This document shows positions 51,399 to 60,829 of a stretch of 64,000 nucleotides of DNA, piece after piece. The translations under genes were made by a program, and so were the position numbers. This DNA is from Candidatus Paraburkholderia calva (lineage in GTDB: Bacteria > Pseudomonadota > Gammaproteobacteria > Burkholderiales > Burkholderiaceae): assembly GCA_001184395.1 (NCBI GenBank), contig LFLF01000001.1, positions 1 to 64,000 of the forward strand, written 5' to 3'. Positions within the stretch are counted from its first letter, which is position 1. The number at the start of each line of letters is the position of its first letter. A model generated the notes under the pieces. That model was not told the DNA's origin. It saw nothing but the letters and a program-made list of their open reading frames with translations, and ran no database searches.

Positions 51399-52434
51399 AT
51401 TCGCTAAAACGCACTCCCGGCCCCGTCATGTTCGACGTGGCCGGCACGACGCTGACCGACGCGGATATCGACCGCCTCACCCATCCGATGACCGGCGGCA
51501 TCATCCTCTTCGCGCGGCATTTTCAGGACCGTGCGCAGCTCTTCGCGCTCACCGACGCGATCCGCGCGATGCGCGAGGACATTCTGATCGCAGTGGATCA
51601 TGAAGGCGGTTGCGTGCAGCGCTTCTGCACCGACGGCTTCACCGTGCTGCCCCCGCCGGGCAAGCTGGGCGCGCTGTGGGATTGCGACGTGCTAGCCGCG
51701 ACCAAGGTCGCGACCGCGTTCGGCTACGTGCTCGCGTCGGAGTTGCGCGCGTGCAGCATCGACATGAGCTTTACGCCGGTGCTCGATCTGAACTACGGCC
51801 AGTCGCAGGTGATCAGCGATCGCGCGTTGCACAGCGATCCGCGCGTCTTCACGATGCTCGCCAAGAGCCTGAATCATGGTCTCGCGCTCGCGGGCATGGC
51901 GAACTGCGGCAAGCACTTTCCGGGGCACGGTTTCGCATCGGCGGATTCGCACGTCGCGCTGCCGACCGACGATCGCGCGCTCGACGAGATCCTCAACGTC
52001 GACGTGAAGCCGTACGACTGACTCGGCATGCCGCTGTCGTCGGTGATTCCGGCGCACACGTGATCTATACGCGCATCGACGACAAGCCGGCGGACTTCTC
52101 GCGCATCTGGCTGCAGGACATCCTGCGCGGCCGGCTCGGCTTTACCGGGGCGATCTTCAGCGACGATCTGTCGATGGAGGCGGTCCGCGCGGGCGGCACG
52201 CTCACCGAAGCCGCGACGGCCGCGCTGGCGGCGGGCTGCGACATGGTGCTCGTCTGCAATCAGCCGGAAGAGGCGGGCAAGGTGCTGGCGCAACTGCGCT
52301 ACACGCCGACCAAGGCGTCGGAGCAGCGCATCAAGCAGATGCGTCCGCGTGGCAAGGCGTCGCGCTGGAGCAAGCTGCAAAATCAGGACGAGTATCTGGC
52401 GGCCCGCGCGCTCGTCAAAGAGACGCTCGGGTAA
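51395..52434 (+). pseudogene. nagZ: NagZ beta-N-acetylglucosaminidase, degraded
   Basis: NagZ removes GlcNAc from anhydro-muropeptides in peptidoglycan recycling. The start is TTG 51395 or ATG 51428. The sequence reads well through VDHEGGCVQRFC (family VDHEGGRVQRF) and KHFPGHGFASADSHVALPTD, holding the mobile-loop His. At 52019 PYD is followed by TGA where the family has Trp (PYDWLG), and a two-base AC insertion follows at about 52057 (PAH then VIYTRIDD). The rest (GFTGAIFSDDLSMEAVRAGG, containing the catalytic Asp) runs to 52434. Two lesions; recent loss. Confidence 0.92.
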
Positions 52435-52436
52435 AT

Positions 52437-52470
52437 AAAAACGCCACGGCAGCGCTGCCGTGGCGTTTTT
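52437..52470. terminator. Bidirectional terminator between nagZ and the response regulator
   Basis: AAAAACGCCACGGCAGC (52437-52453) and GCTGCCGTGGCGTTTTT (52454-52470) form a perfect 34-base palindrome with A and T runs at the ends, so it can end transcription from both convergent genes. It closes the + strand block that began at yceD. Confidence 0.92.
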
Positions 52471-52492
52471 TATGTATAGCGATGAAACCGGT

Positions 52493-53881
52493 TCAGGACG
52501 ATTCTAGCTTCATCCGCTGCAGTTTGTTGTAGAGCGTCTTGGGACTGATGCCGAGCAGCGTCGCCGCGCGATGCCGCGTGCCGCCGACCGCTTTGAGCGT
52601 TGCGCGGATCAGCATGTCTTCGACGTCCGCGAGCGCGGTGCCGACGGTCACCTGAACGCTGCTGCCGTTCAGGCCGCGACCGCCCATGCCGCCTTGCTCA
52701 TCCACCCGCAACGTTTCGATTGTCTCGCCCGACGCGTGATACGCGCGGCGCACGCGCTCACGCAGTTCGCGCACGTTGCCCGGCCATTCGCTCGCGATGC
52801 ACTCGCGCAGGAACGTGGGGCTCACGCGCTTGGGCGAGCCGCTCGTGATGCCGGCGATGTGATTCTCACGGTTCAGCTCGTCGACGAAAGTCTCGGCGAT
52901 TAGCGCGATATCGTCGTTGCGTTCGCGCAGCGGCGGCAGCATGATCGACGACGCCGATAGCCGCTGGAACAGGTCCTCGCGCAGCGCGCCGCTTGCCACC
53001 GCGTCGCGCACCGGCGTCCGCGATGCCGTGATCAGCCGGAAGTCCGTCATGATGCGGTTGCTGCCGCCCACGCGCATGAAAGTCTGCGAATCGATCGAGC
53101 GCAGCAGCGCTTCCTGCTGCGCGGCCGGCAGCGAATCGATCTGGTCGAGGAACAGCGTGCCGCCGCCCGCCTGTTCGAGCAGGCCCGGCTCGCGGTTTTC
53201 GGCGCCCGCATACGCATTGCGCTCGTGGCCGAACAGGATGCTTTCCATCGAGCGCGTCGAGCCGTCGCGGGCGGCCGAGCAGTCGAAGGTGACGAACGGT
53301 CCTTTACGGCGGCGGCTCAGATCGTGGATGGTGCGCGCCGCGACCTTCTTGCCGGTGCCGGGCTTGCCGCAGACCATCACGGCGGCTTCGGTCGGCGCGG
53401 TGTGTTCGATCTGATCGTAGACCGCCTGCATCACCGTGCTGCGTCCGAGGATCTCGCCAAAATGGCCGAGATCGCGCAGCTTGGTGCGCAGCGCCTGAAC
53501 TTCCTCGGTCAGCTCGTACGGACGCGGGATGCGCGCCAGCAGGCTGCGCAGGCGCGGAATGTTCACCGGCTTCAGCAGATAGTCCCAGATGCCGTGGCGC
53601 AGGCCCTCGATCGCGCTCTCGACCGTCGCATTACCGGTCATCACGATCACGGGCAGCGCGCCGTCGGGCGCGTGAGAAGGCAGACTCGGCAGCAGGTCGA
53701 GACCGCTGCCGTCCGGCAGATTCAAGTCGATCAGCACGACGTCCGGGATGAAGCGCGCCAGGGCAGCGCGTGCTTCCGCGAGCGTGGTTGCCGTGTCGAC
53801 GGTGAAATCGTCGGCCATCAGGATGGCGGACAAGCCGGACAGGCTGTTGGGATCGTCTTCGACAATCAATGCGTGTGGCAT
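52493..53881 (-). CDS. Sigma-54-type response regulator (NtrC family) with altered motifs
   Basis: 462 residues from ATG 53881. Receiver domain 1-120: acidic pair in IVEDDPNSL, phosphoacceptor Asp52 in LIDLNLPDGSG and Lys104 in LLKPVNIP. AAA+ domain about 140-370: Walker A GKPGTGKKV (172-180), and the sigma-54 contact loop, normally GAFTGA, reads NAYAGA (222-227). Walker B reads TLFLDQID, with Gln247 in place of the usual Glu. A Fis-type HTH ends the protein (RHRAATLLGISPKTLYNKLQ). The frame is clean. The changed loop suggests it may not drive sigma-54 promoters. No kinase gene is adjacent. Confidence 0.85.
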   Translation of the reverse strand: MPHALIVEDDPNSLSGLSAILMADDFTVDTATTLAEARAALARFIPDVVLIDLNLPDGSGLDLLPSLPSHAPDGALPVIVMTGNATVESAIEGLRHGIWDYLLKPVNIPRLRSLLARIPRPYELTEEVQALRTKLRDLGHFGEILGRSTVMQAVYDQIEHTAPTEAAVMVCGKPGTGKKVAARTIHDLSRRRKGPFVTFDCSAARDGSTRSMESILFGHERNAYAGAENREPGLLEQAGGGTLFLDQIDSLPAAQQEALLRSIDSQTFMRVGGSNRIMTDFRLITASRTPVRDAVASGALREDLFQRLSASSIMLPPLRERNDDIALIAETFVDELNRENHIAGITSGSPKRVSPTFLRECIASEWPGNVRELRERVRRAYHASGETIETLRVDEQGGMGGRGLNGSSVQVTVGTALADVEDMLIRATLKAVGGTRHRAATLLGISPKTLYNKLQRMKLESS

Positions 53882-54113
53882 GGCAGACAACTATCAAAGT
53901 GGACTGTAATCCGCCTTCGCCGCTCACACCGCCGGTATGGCGCCGCGTGCGACTCGGGCGCGTGTGCGGAACCTCTGCGCCTCGTGTACCTGGCTGCCGG
54001 TACGGCGTGCAAAGCCCCGCTGCGTTTTGTTCTTCGTCCTGCGCTATCGTTCTTGCTTGCTTGGTTGTTGAGCGACTGGCTGAGATGCGTTCTGTTGTGC
54101 TGATTGTGTTGCG

Positions 54114-54502
54114 TTATTGCTGCGGTCGAAGGTGCAGTTCGTTGCTGATGGGCTGCACGCTTCTCACGCCGCGCGCCAGGGCGACGGCCTTTTGTATCTG
54201 TTGTCCGATTCGACGTATCCGACCAACTGCACTGTGCCGCGAAAAGTCGCGACGCTCACCGGCAAGCGTCTCAACTCGGGGTCCGCCACCAGCGCCGCCT
54301 TCACGCGTGCGGCAAGAGCGGCGTCGCTCGTGTCGTCGTTCGCGGCCGGCGCGGCCGGATTCATGGCCGCTGGATTCGGATTCCCGCCCGCCCCCGTGTT
54401 TGTCTGAGGCGCCGACTGGCAACCGGCGATGAATGCCAACGCGGGCAAGGCGATCGTCGCGGCGATCATGAGACGGCTTACGGAGGAAGCCTCGTTTCGC
54501 AT
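54114..54502 (-). pseudogene. BON-domain lipoprotein, frameshifted
   Basis: Starts at 54502 with a lipoprotein signal (SRLMIAATIALPALAFIAGC, lipobox FIAGC), a Gly/Asn/Pro-rich linker, then a BON domain: SDAALAARVKAALVADPELR and VATFRGTVQLVGYVESD. At about 54205 one base is lost: the frame read gives NRYKRPSPWRAA and stops at 54164, while the native end (QIQKAVALARGVRSVQPISN, then ELHLRPQQ) lies in the next frame to 54114. BON proteins bind lipid at the outer membrane. One lesion. Confidence 0.85.
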
Positions 54503-54675
54503 ATCGGTTCCGGTAATCCACATTGACCTTTTAAAGCAGGAATCGTGCCAGTTAGTTGATTTTTCCGATGCGGGCCAAAAATAAGGCCACGTCCCGGTCG
54601 CGCACCGCGATGCGTCTGATTTAAGCGTATGAGCGGTAAAGTTTGCCTGAATTTTTCAAAAAATTCACGCAAAAG

Positions 54676-54705
54676 AAAAAAGCGCCCGCAAAGGGGCGCT
54701 TTTTT
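54676..54705. terminator. Bidirectional terminator downstream of efp
   Basis: AAAAAAGCGCCC (54676-54687) pairs with GGGCGCTTTTTT (54694-54705), a 12-bp stem with a six-base loop and A/T runs on both sides. It lies about 60 bases past the efp stop in the minus direction and ahead of the BON gene. Confidence 0.9.
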
Positions 54706-54764
54706 CTGACAGCGGCGACAGGTGTAAAATCGTCGCCAGCCAGGTGACAGGCAATGCGTAAAGC

Positions 54765-55322
54765 TTACGCGCGGCTGCGATATTCGTTGGTGCGAGTGTC
54801 GATTTCGATCTTGTCGCCGATATTGCAGAACAACGGCACTTGCAGTTCGAAACCGGTATTGAGCTTGGCCGTCTTGAGCACTTTGCCCGACGACGTGTCG
54901 CCTTTGACGGCCGGTTCCGTGTATACGATTTCGCGAACCAGCGTGGTCGGCAGTTCGACCGAGATGGCCTTCTCGTTGTAGAACACGACTTCGCAGGACA
55001 TGCCGTCTTCGAGGTAGTTGAGCGCGTCGCCCATCATCTCGACTTCGACTTCGTACTGGTTGTAGTCGGCGTCCATGAACACGTACATCGGGTCGGCGAA
55101 GTACGAGTACGACACTTCCTTGCGGTCCAGCACGACGACGTCGAACTTGTCGTCCGCCTTGTAGACAGTTTCCATGCCGGCATTTGTCAGCAGGTTCTTG
55201 AACTTCATCTTCACGACCGCGGCGTTACGGCCCGATTTGTTGTATTCGGCGCGCTGAACAACCATGGCATCGCTGCCGATCATGACGACGTTGCCGGCGC
55301 GGAGTTCTTGTGCGGTCTTCAT
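54765..55322 (-). CDS. efp: Elongation factor P (Arg32 type)
   Basis: EF-P relieves ribosome stalls at proline runs. 185 residues, intact: domain [21 protein letters not shown], then the loop [14 protein letters not shown] whose tip residue is Arg32. An Arg at this position marks the group that is rhamnosylated by EarP rather than lysylated by EpmA; earP is 327 bases upstream on the same strand. Domains II and III follow ([37 protein letters not shown]). It has its own terminator. Confidence 0.97.
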   Translation of the reverse strand: MKTAQELRAGNVVMIGSDAMVVQRAEYNKSGRNAAVVKMKFKNLLTNAGMETVYKADDKFDVVVLDRKEVSYSYFADPMYVFMDADYNQYEVEVEMMGDALNYLEDGMSCEVVFYNEKAISVELPTTLVREIVYTEPAVKGDTSSGKVLKTAKLNTGFELQVPLFCNIGDKIEIDTRTNEYRSRA

Positions 55323-55649
55323 AAAACTAATCCTGTGTAAGATGGATTTGGCGTGAATGCCAGGAACGGATCGATTCGACGATTCGACGGCGGCGCTCCT
55401 GGATCAAGCCGGATGCGGCCGCCGTGTGGGGTGTTTCGGTATGCGAGGTAGATGCCTGCGTACGGCTCGTCGAGATTCGCGATGTTTTGCTACGGTGGTG
55501 TGACCGGCCTGGTGTGACTAGCTTGGGCGTAACTAGCCTGCTAACCAGCCCGGCCATGCGAATGCTCGTGATGCCCCTCGGATAACCAATTATTTTAACT
55601 GAGTTTTTGCCGATTTGGCGAGGCTGGCGCGCGATGCGTTCCCGGGCGC
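55323..55649. other. efp leader / earP-efp spacer, no gene seen
   Basis: 327 bases between earP and efp. It contains short imperfect direct repeats around GTGACTAGCTTG and GTAACTAGCCTG (55510-55545) and an AT-rich patch (AATTATTTTAACTGAG, about 55588-55605) that on the minus strand gives TAAAAT, a possible -10 for efp. No protein or RNA gene was recognised. Confidence 0.4.
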
Positions 55650-56807
55650 TCAACGCGACACGCGCGTATTCGCATGAGACACGAGGTTGCCCGCCAGATC
55701 GCCGATGCGAACGAGTTCGGTCGCCCACTGCGCCGCGCGCGTCTCCAGCTCTCGCCGATGCGACCAGAACGCCACCCAGTCCGGCGTCCCGTTACCATTC
55801 CATGCATGCCAGAAGCGTGTCATCGCATCGCGCGCGGCGGATGCGAGCCCGGCGGTGTAGTGGGCGAGGGCGGCGTCAAGCTTGGGCACGTGAGCGTCGT
55901 CGGCTTGGGGATAGATGTGCCACACGAAGGGCTTTGCCGCCCATTGCGCGCGCACGAAGGAATCCTCGCCACGCACGAAGTTGATATCCGCGGCCCACAG
56001 CAGTTCGTCGAAACGCGGCTGCGCGACGAATTCGAGCGCATGCGCTTCCAGCGCGCCTGCCTGCGCCGATGCGCCTGCCGCGAACTTCGGCAAGCCGAAG
56101 AAACGCGCGATCGCGCCCGAGATGCGGCCTTCCGGCATCAGTAGCACGACGGGTGCGCCGCCATCGCGCCATTGCGCGAGCAGCGCATCGACGGTGGGGT
56201 TTTCATACGCGAAGATCGACACGACCGTCTTCGCGCGCGCCTGCCGGGCGATGCCCACGCGCTCGCGCCACCACGCATTCGCATCGAAGCGGGCGCGACG
56301 CGCATCGAGGTCGCTTTCCTTGATCACGCCGCCCGTGCCCGCGCCGAGTCCGGGGAAAAAGAAGCTCTTCTCCAGCGGATAGCGCGGATGCAGCGACGGC
56401 CGCATGTGAAAATCCGTGACCCAGTCCTCGCCGCTCAGATATTCCAGATTGATCCACACCGGTTTGCGCTCGCGACACGCCATCGCGCTGATGTAGGCAT
56501 GCGGAATTTCGCAGGCGAACGCCTCGATGACGACATCCGCGATCTCGAGCGTGTCGCCCGCGGGCATCGGCGCGTGCCAGTGCTCGATCACGACGCCCGC
56601 CGCCTCTTGTCGCGCGAGCGTCGCATCGATTTCGGGGCAAAGCGCGTGGAAGACGTTCAGGTCGTCGACGAACACGCGCACGCGCCAGCCGTGCTCGGCG
56701 CGCAACTGGCGCGCGAGGCGCCAGCAGATGCCGATGTCGCCGAAGTTGTCGACGACGGCGCAAAAGATATCGCAGGCGAGTTCGGAGGAGGCGGTGGGCA
56801 GGGACAT
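55650..56807 (-). CDS. earP: EF-P arginine rhamnosyltransferase EarP
   Basis: EarP transfers rhamnose from dTDP-rhamnose to Arg32 of EF-P (inverting GT-B glycosyltransferase). 385 residues, intact. The catalytic aspartates of the family fall in VVDNFGDIGICWRLARQLR (Asp20 and Asp24 here, equal to Asp13/Asp17 in the Pseudomonas numbering as I recall it). The donor-binding part has NFVRGEDSFVRAQWAAKPFV with Glu281. WINLEYLSGEDWVTDFHMRP and SFFFPGLGAGTGGV are family stretches. Located before efp on the same strand, as in other beta- and gamma-proteobacteria with Arg32 EF-P. Confidence 0.95.
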   Translation of the reverse strand: MSLPTASSELACDIFCAVVDNFGDIGICWRLARQLRAEHGWRVRVFVDDLNVFHALCPEIDATLARQEAAGVVIEHWHAPMPAGDTLEIADVVIEAFACEIPHAYISAMACRERKPVWINLEYLSGEDWVTDFHMRPSLHPRYPLEKSFFFPGLGAGTGGVIKESDLDARRARFDANAWWRERVGIARQARAKTVVSIFAYENPTVDALLAQWRDGGAPVVLLMPEGRISGAIARFFGLPKFAAGASAQAGALEAHALEFVAQPRFDELLWAADINFVRGEDSFVRAQWAAKPFVWHIYPQADDAHVPKLDAALAHYTAGLASAARDAMTRFWHAWNGNGTPDWVAFWSHRRELETRAAQWATELVRIGDLAGNLVSHANTRVSR

Positions 56808-56923
56808 GGCGTATCGTCGGCGCTGACGGCGGCGCGGCGTAATGTTTTAAACTGGTGATTCTAAGACACGGCTTACTACGGTAGTACGAGGCGCGCCGCG
56901 CCCCGCGCATCCGTTCCCGCTGC

Positions 56924-59044
56924 ATGACGAACACCGACGCTCCCGATCCCGATTTCGATCCGAAGAAGACGCTTTCGCAATTGCCGCATCTGCCCGGCGT
57001 GTACCGCTATTACGACGTCGACGGCAACGTACTCTACGTTGGCAAGGCGCGCAACCTGAAGAAGCGCGTGTCGAGCTATTTTACGAAGACGCTGCACTCG
57101 CCGCGCATCGCGATGATGGTCACGCACATCCGCAAGATCGAGACGACCGTCACGCGCTCGGAAGCCGAAGCGCTGCTGCTCGAAAACAATCTGATCAAGG
57201 CGCTGACGCCGCGCTACAACATCCTGTTTCGCGACGACAAGTCGTATCCGTTTCTCAAGCTCACCGGGCACACGTTCCCGCGCATGGCGTATTACCGCGG
57301 CTCGGTGGACAAGAAGAATCAGTACTTCGGGCCGTTCCCGAGCGCCTCGGCGGTGCGCGAGAGCATTCAGATCCTGCAGCGCGTGTTCCAGTTGCGCACC
57401 TGCGAGGACTCGGTGTTCAACAACCGCACGCGGCCGTGTCTGCTACATCAGATCGGGCGCTGCACGGCGCCGTGCACGGGTCTCATCAGCGAGGAGGATT
57501 ATGCGTGCGACGTCGCCAATACCTCGCGCTTTCTGCTCGGACGGCAGGGCGAAGTGATGAAGGAACTCGAGCAGAAGATGCACGCGTTTGCTGCCGATCT
57601 GAAGTTCGAGCAGGCCGCCGTGGTACGCAACCAGATGAGCTCGCTGTCGACCGTGCTGCATCAGCAGGCGATCGAAGTGGGCGGCGAGAGCGACGTCGAT
57701 ATCCTCGCGGTCGTGGCGCTGGGCGGCAAGGTGTGCGTGAATCTGGCGATGGTGCGCGGCGGCCGTCATCTCGGCGACAAGGCGTATTTCCCGACGCACG
57801 TCGAGAGCGCGATGTCGCTCGGCGATGAAGACGATCTTCCGGACGTGGCCGATGTCACCGAAAGCGCGCCTGCCGAGGTCCCGCCCGCCGACGTCGAAGC
57901 CATCGTGCAAGCCGTCGAGCGCGACGCGCAGGCGACCGGGATTCCCGTGCAAATCGAAGTGGACGCCGACGAACCGGAACCGGAAGTGCGCGAAGGCGAG
58001 CTCGAGTCCGAAGTGCTCGAGGCATTCATGGCGCAGCATTACATCGGCAATCGTATTCCGCCGGTGCTGGTCGTGAGCCATGTGCCGTCGAGCCGGCAAC
58101 TCGTCGATCTGCTGATCGAGCAGGCGGGTCACAAGGTGACGATGCTGCGTCAGCCGCAGGGGCAAAAGCGCGTCTGGTTGTCGATGGCCGAGCAGAATGC
58201 CAAGCTCGCGCTCGCGCTTCTGTTGTCCGAGCAAGGTTCGCAGCAGGCGCGCACCCGGTCGCTCGCAGAAACGCTCGGGCTCGAGATGGACGATCTCGCG
58301 CTGCTGCGCATCGAGTGCTTCGACATCAGCCATACGATGGGCGAGGCGACGCAGGCGTCGTGCGTGGTGTATCACCATCACAAGATGCAGTCGGGCGAGT
58401 ACCGGCGCTACAACATCACCGGCATCACGCCCGGCGACGATTACGCCGCGATGCGTCAGGTGTTGACGCGCCGCTACGAAAAGATGGTTGCGCAGGCGGT
58501 CGCCAATGCCACCGAGGAAGCCGCGACGCTACAAGCCGAAGACGCCGCCGACCCTAACGTGACGCCCGACGCCGCCGAACCGGTCGCGGCGGGCGGCACC
58601 CTGCCGAACATCGTGCTGATCGATGGCGGCAAGGGGCAGGTCGAGATCGTGAAACAGGTATTCTCGGAGCTGGGTCTCGATCATGGCATGCTGGTCGGCG
58701 TGGCGAAGGGCGAGGGGCGTAAAGTCGGTCTTGAAACGCTCATCTTCGCTAACGGCCGTACCGCGCTCGAACTCGGCAAGGAAAGCGCCGCGCTGATGCT
58801 GGTCGCGCAGATTCGCGACGAAGCGCACCGCTTCGCCATCACGGGCATGCGCGCGAAACGCGCGAAGGCGCGCCAGAGGTCGCGGCTGGAAGAACTGGAA
58901 GGCGTTGGCGCCAAGCGGCGGCAGAAACTGTTGTCGCGCTTCGGCGGCTTGCGCGGTGTGCAGGCAGCGAGCGTGGAAGATCTGGCGAGCGTCGAAGGCA
59001 TTTCGCTCGCGCTGGCGCAGCAGATTTACCGGCAGTTGCATTGA
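56924..59044 (+). CDS. uvrC: UvrABC excinuclease subunit C
   Basis: UvrC makes both incisions in nucleotide excision repair. 706 residues, intact. The GIY-YIG domain is at about 24-100 ([20 protein letters not shown], then [20 protein letters not shown]). The Cys-rich region [18 protein letters not shown] domain [20 protein letters not shown], RNase H-like C-terminal nuclease ([35 protein letters not shown]) and HhH motifs follow. Two acidic inserts (about 305-370 and near 530-560) make it longer than E. coli UvrC (610). Followed by pgsA, a conserved pair. Confidence 0.97.
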   Translation: MTNTDAPDPDFDPKKTLSQLPHLPGVYRYYDVDGNVLYVGKARNLKKRVSSYFTKTLHSPRIAMMVTHIRKIETTVTRSEAEALLLENNLIKALTPRYNILFRDDKSYPFLKLTGHTFPRMAYYRGSVDKKNQYFGPFPSASAVRESIQILQRVFQLRTCEDSVFNNRTRPCLLHQIGRCTAPCTGLISEEDYACDVANTSRFLLGRQGEVMKELEQKMHAFAADLKFEQAAVVRNQMSSLSTVLHQQAIEVGGESDVDILAVVALGGKVCVNLAMVRGGRHLGDKAYFPTHVESAMSLGDEDDLPDVADVTESAPAEVPPADVEAIVQAVERDAQATGIPVQIEVDADEPEPEVREGELESEVLEAFMAQHYIGNRIPPVLVVSHVPSSRQLVDLLIEQAGHKVTMLRQPQGQKRVWLSMAEQNAKLALALLLSEQGSQQARTRSLAETLGLEMDDLALLRIECFDISHTMGEATQASCVVYHHHKMQSGEYRRYNITGITPGDDYAAMRQVLTRRYEKMVAQAVANATEEAATLQAEDAADPNVTPDAAEPVAAGGTLPNIVLIDGGKGQVEIVKQVFSELGLDHGMLVGVAKGEGRKVGLETLIFANGRTALELGKESAALMLVAQIRDEAHRFAITGMRAKRAKARQRSRLEELEGVGAKRRQKLLSRFGGLRGVQAASVEDLASVEGISLALAQQIYRQLH

Positions 59045-59152
59045 CCCGCCGGGCCGGGCGACGTGCCACGCAGTGCGGCGCGCCGCCTTGTGAGTGCCGT
59101 ATCGACGCGGCACAATGGCGGCTCCTCACATGTCCCTCACTGGCTTTCGCGC

Positions 59153-59749
59153 ATGCCCTTCAACTTACCGATCTTCCTGACGTGGCTGCGAATCGTGCTG
59201 ATTCCGCTCGTCGTGGGCATTTACTACTTGCCGGACATGATGACGAACCCCGAGCACAAGAATCTGCTTGGCATGGTCATTTTCGTGCTCGCCGCGCTGA
59301 CCGACTGGTTCGACGGCTTTCTCGCGCGCAAGCTCAATCAGACCTCGTCGTTCGGCGCTTTCCTCGACCCGGTCGCCGACAAGCTCATGGTCACGGCCGC
59401 GCTGCTCGTGCTCGTGCAGCTCGGGCGGCTGAACGCGGTGATCGCGCTGGTGATTGTCGGGCGCGAGATCACCATCTCGGCGCTGCGCGAGTGGATGGCG
59501 CAGATCGGCGCATCGAAGAGCGTCGCGGTCAATCAGCTCGGCAAGTTCAAGACCGTCTGCCAGATGATCGCTATTCCGATGCTGCTGTTCTTCGGGCCGC
59601 TGAAGATCGCCGGCACGCAATGGGAGATGGATACGCGCGTCTGGGGCCTGTGGCTCATCGACGTCGCCGCCTTCCTCACCGTCTGGTCGATGCTCTACTA
59701 CATGAAGCTCGCGTGGCCGCAAATTCGCGCGCGCGGCGGCATCCTGTGA
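59153..59749 (+). CDS. pgsA: CDP-diacylglycerol-glycerol-3-phosphate 3-phosphatidyltransferase
   Basis: PgsA makes phosphatidylglycerol phosphate, precursor of PG and cardiolipin, in the inner membrane. 198 residues with several membrane helices. The CDP-alcohol phosphotransferase signature is complete: DWFDGFLARKLNQ followed by GAFLDPVADK (Asp51, Asp54, Asp72, Asp76). The start at 59153 gives the family MPFNLPIFLTWLRIVLIP; an upstream in-frame ATG (59063) is not conserved. Intact. Confidence 0.96.
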   Translation: MPFNLPIFLTWLRIVLIPLVVGIYYLPDMMTNPEHKNLLGMVIFVLAALTDWFDGFLARKLNQTSSFGAFLDPVADKLMVTAALLVLVQLGRLNAVIALVIVGREITISALREWMAQIGASKSVAVNQLGKFKTVCQMIAIPMLLFFGPLKIAGTQWEMDTRVWGLWLIDVAAFLTVWSMLYYMKLAWPQIRARGGIL

Positions 59750-59912
59750 GCGGTGGCGGCATCGTCGAATGCAGTCATTGCAAAAGAGTGTGCGATCCCA
59801 GAAAAATCCACTCACAAAGTAGTTGACAGCTATCTTTAGCTTCTACAGAATCTTAGTCGCCTCATGCACGCCGCGACGCAAATAGCGAAGCAGCAGCAAA
59901 AAAGTAGTAGAT

Positions 59913-59988
59913 GCGGGAGTAGCTCAGTTGGTAGAGCGCAACCTTGCCAAGGTTGAGGTCGCGAGTTCGAGACTCGTCTCCCGCTCCA
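59913..59988 (+). tRNA. tRNA-Gly (GCC)
   Basis: 76-nt cloverleaf: acceptor GCGGGAG with CTCCCGC, D-arm AGCTCAGTTGGTAGAGC, anticodon stem-loop AACCTTGCCAAGGTT with anticodon GCC, T-arm GAGTTCGAGACTC, discriminator T and encoded CCA. It lies 163 bases after pgsA and is probably co-transcribed with tRNA-Cys. Confidence 0.98.
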
Positions 59989-60056
59989 GTCAAAGGGAAG
60001 CCAAGCTTCTTTTTTTAGTGCACCGGCTGTGTCAAAGGTCGTGCACGAACTGCTTA

Positions 60057-60130
60057 GGCGCGGTAGCAAAGCGGTTATGCAGCGGCCTGCAAAGCCGTTT
60101 AGACCGGTTCGACTCCGGTCCGCGCCTCCA
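60057..60130 (+). tRNA. tRNA-Cys (GCA)
   Basis: 74-nt cloverleaf: acceptor GGCGCGG with CCGCGCC, anticodon stem-loop GGCCTGCAAAGCC with anticodon GCA, T-arm CCGGTTCGACTCCGG, discriminator T and CCA encoded. It follows tRNA-Gly by 68 bases, and a terminator hairpin follows at once. Confidence 0.98.
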
Positions 60131-60142
60131 AATACGAAAACG

Positions 60143-60170
60143 AAAGCCCTGACTCGTCAGGGCTTTTTCT
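60143..60170 (+). terminator. Terminator of the tRNA-Gly/tRNA-Cys unit
   Basis: AAAGCCCTGA (60143-60152) pairs with TCAGGGCTTT (60157-60166), with a 4-base loop, followed by a T-rich tail (TTCTTTTTC). A typical Rho-independent terminator 13 bases after tRNA-Cys. Confidence 0.9.
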
Positions 60171-60279
60171 TTTTCCGTCTTTGGCTTTGCCGCATTGCCG
60201 GCGCGCTCGCGGTTTTCGGCATTCCACTCGCACGGCATAATTGAGTGTTTCGTCTGCCGTCTTTTCGCACGTCCCATGG

Positions 60280-60777
60280 ACCGGCCGACTCTCCGATATC
60301 GAATGGCGCTGGAAGCGCTTCGATGACCTCACGACCGCCGAGGTCTACGACATGCTCGCCGCCCGCAGCGCGGTGTTCGTCTTCGAGCAGAATTGCGTGT
60401 ACGGCGACATCGACGGGCTCGACATGATGGCTGGCATTTGCTAGTGTATGGCGACCACGACGCGGGCGCGCGACGCTCGCCGGTTATCTGCGCGTGCTGT
60501 TGCCGGGATTGCCGGACGAAAGCGGGAAGGACGTGCGTATCGGCCGCGTGCTGACGACACGACTGCACTGTTTCGCGGCATGCGGCTCGGCAATGCGATC
60601 CTGGCGCGCGCGTTCGAGCACATCATCACGCAATGGCCGGGCGAGCCGATCAGCCTGCACGCGCAGGCGCATTTGCAGCGCTTCTACGGCGCGTTCAGTT
60701 TCGTGCCATCGTCGGGCATTCATGACGAGGACGGTATCCCGCACGTGTGGATGCGTCGTCCCGGTTTCCCTGCCTGA
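60280..60777 (+). pseudogene. elaA: ElaA-like GNAT acetyltransferase, degraded
   Basis: ElaA-type GNAT protein of about 150 residues. The N-terminal part IEWRWKRFDDLTTAEVYDML and SAVFVFEQNCVYGDIDGLD is clear; the frame breaks at about 60425. LLVYGDHDAG, LLPGLPDESGKDVRIGRVLT and GMRLGNAILARAFEHI lie in different frames. The end (SLHAQAHLQRFYGAFSFVPS, then HDEDGIPHVWMRR) is intact to 60777. At least three frameshifts. The start is not certain. Confidence 0.88.
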
Positions 60778-60829
60778 CTCTTTCGAGGCGAATCGGTACG
60801 GCAGCGTGTCCATTGTCAGGAGTCTTCGA

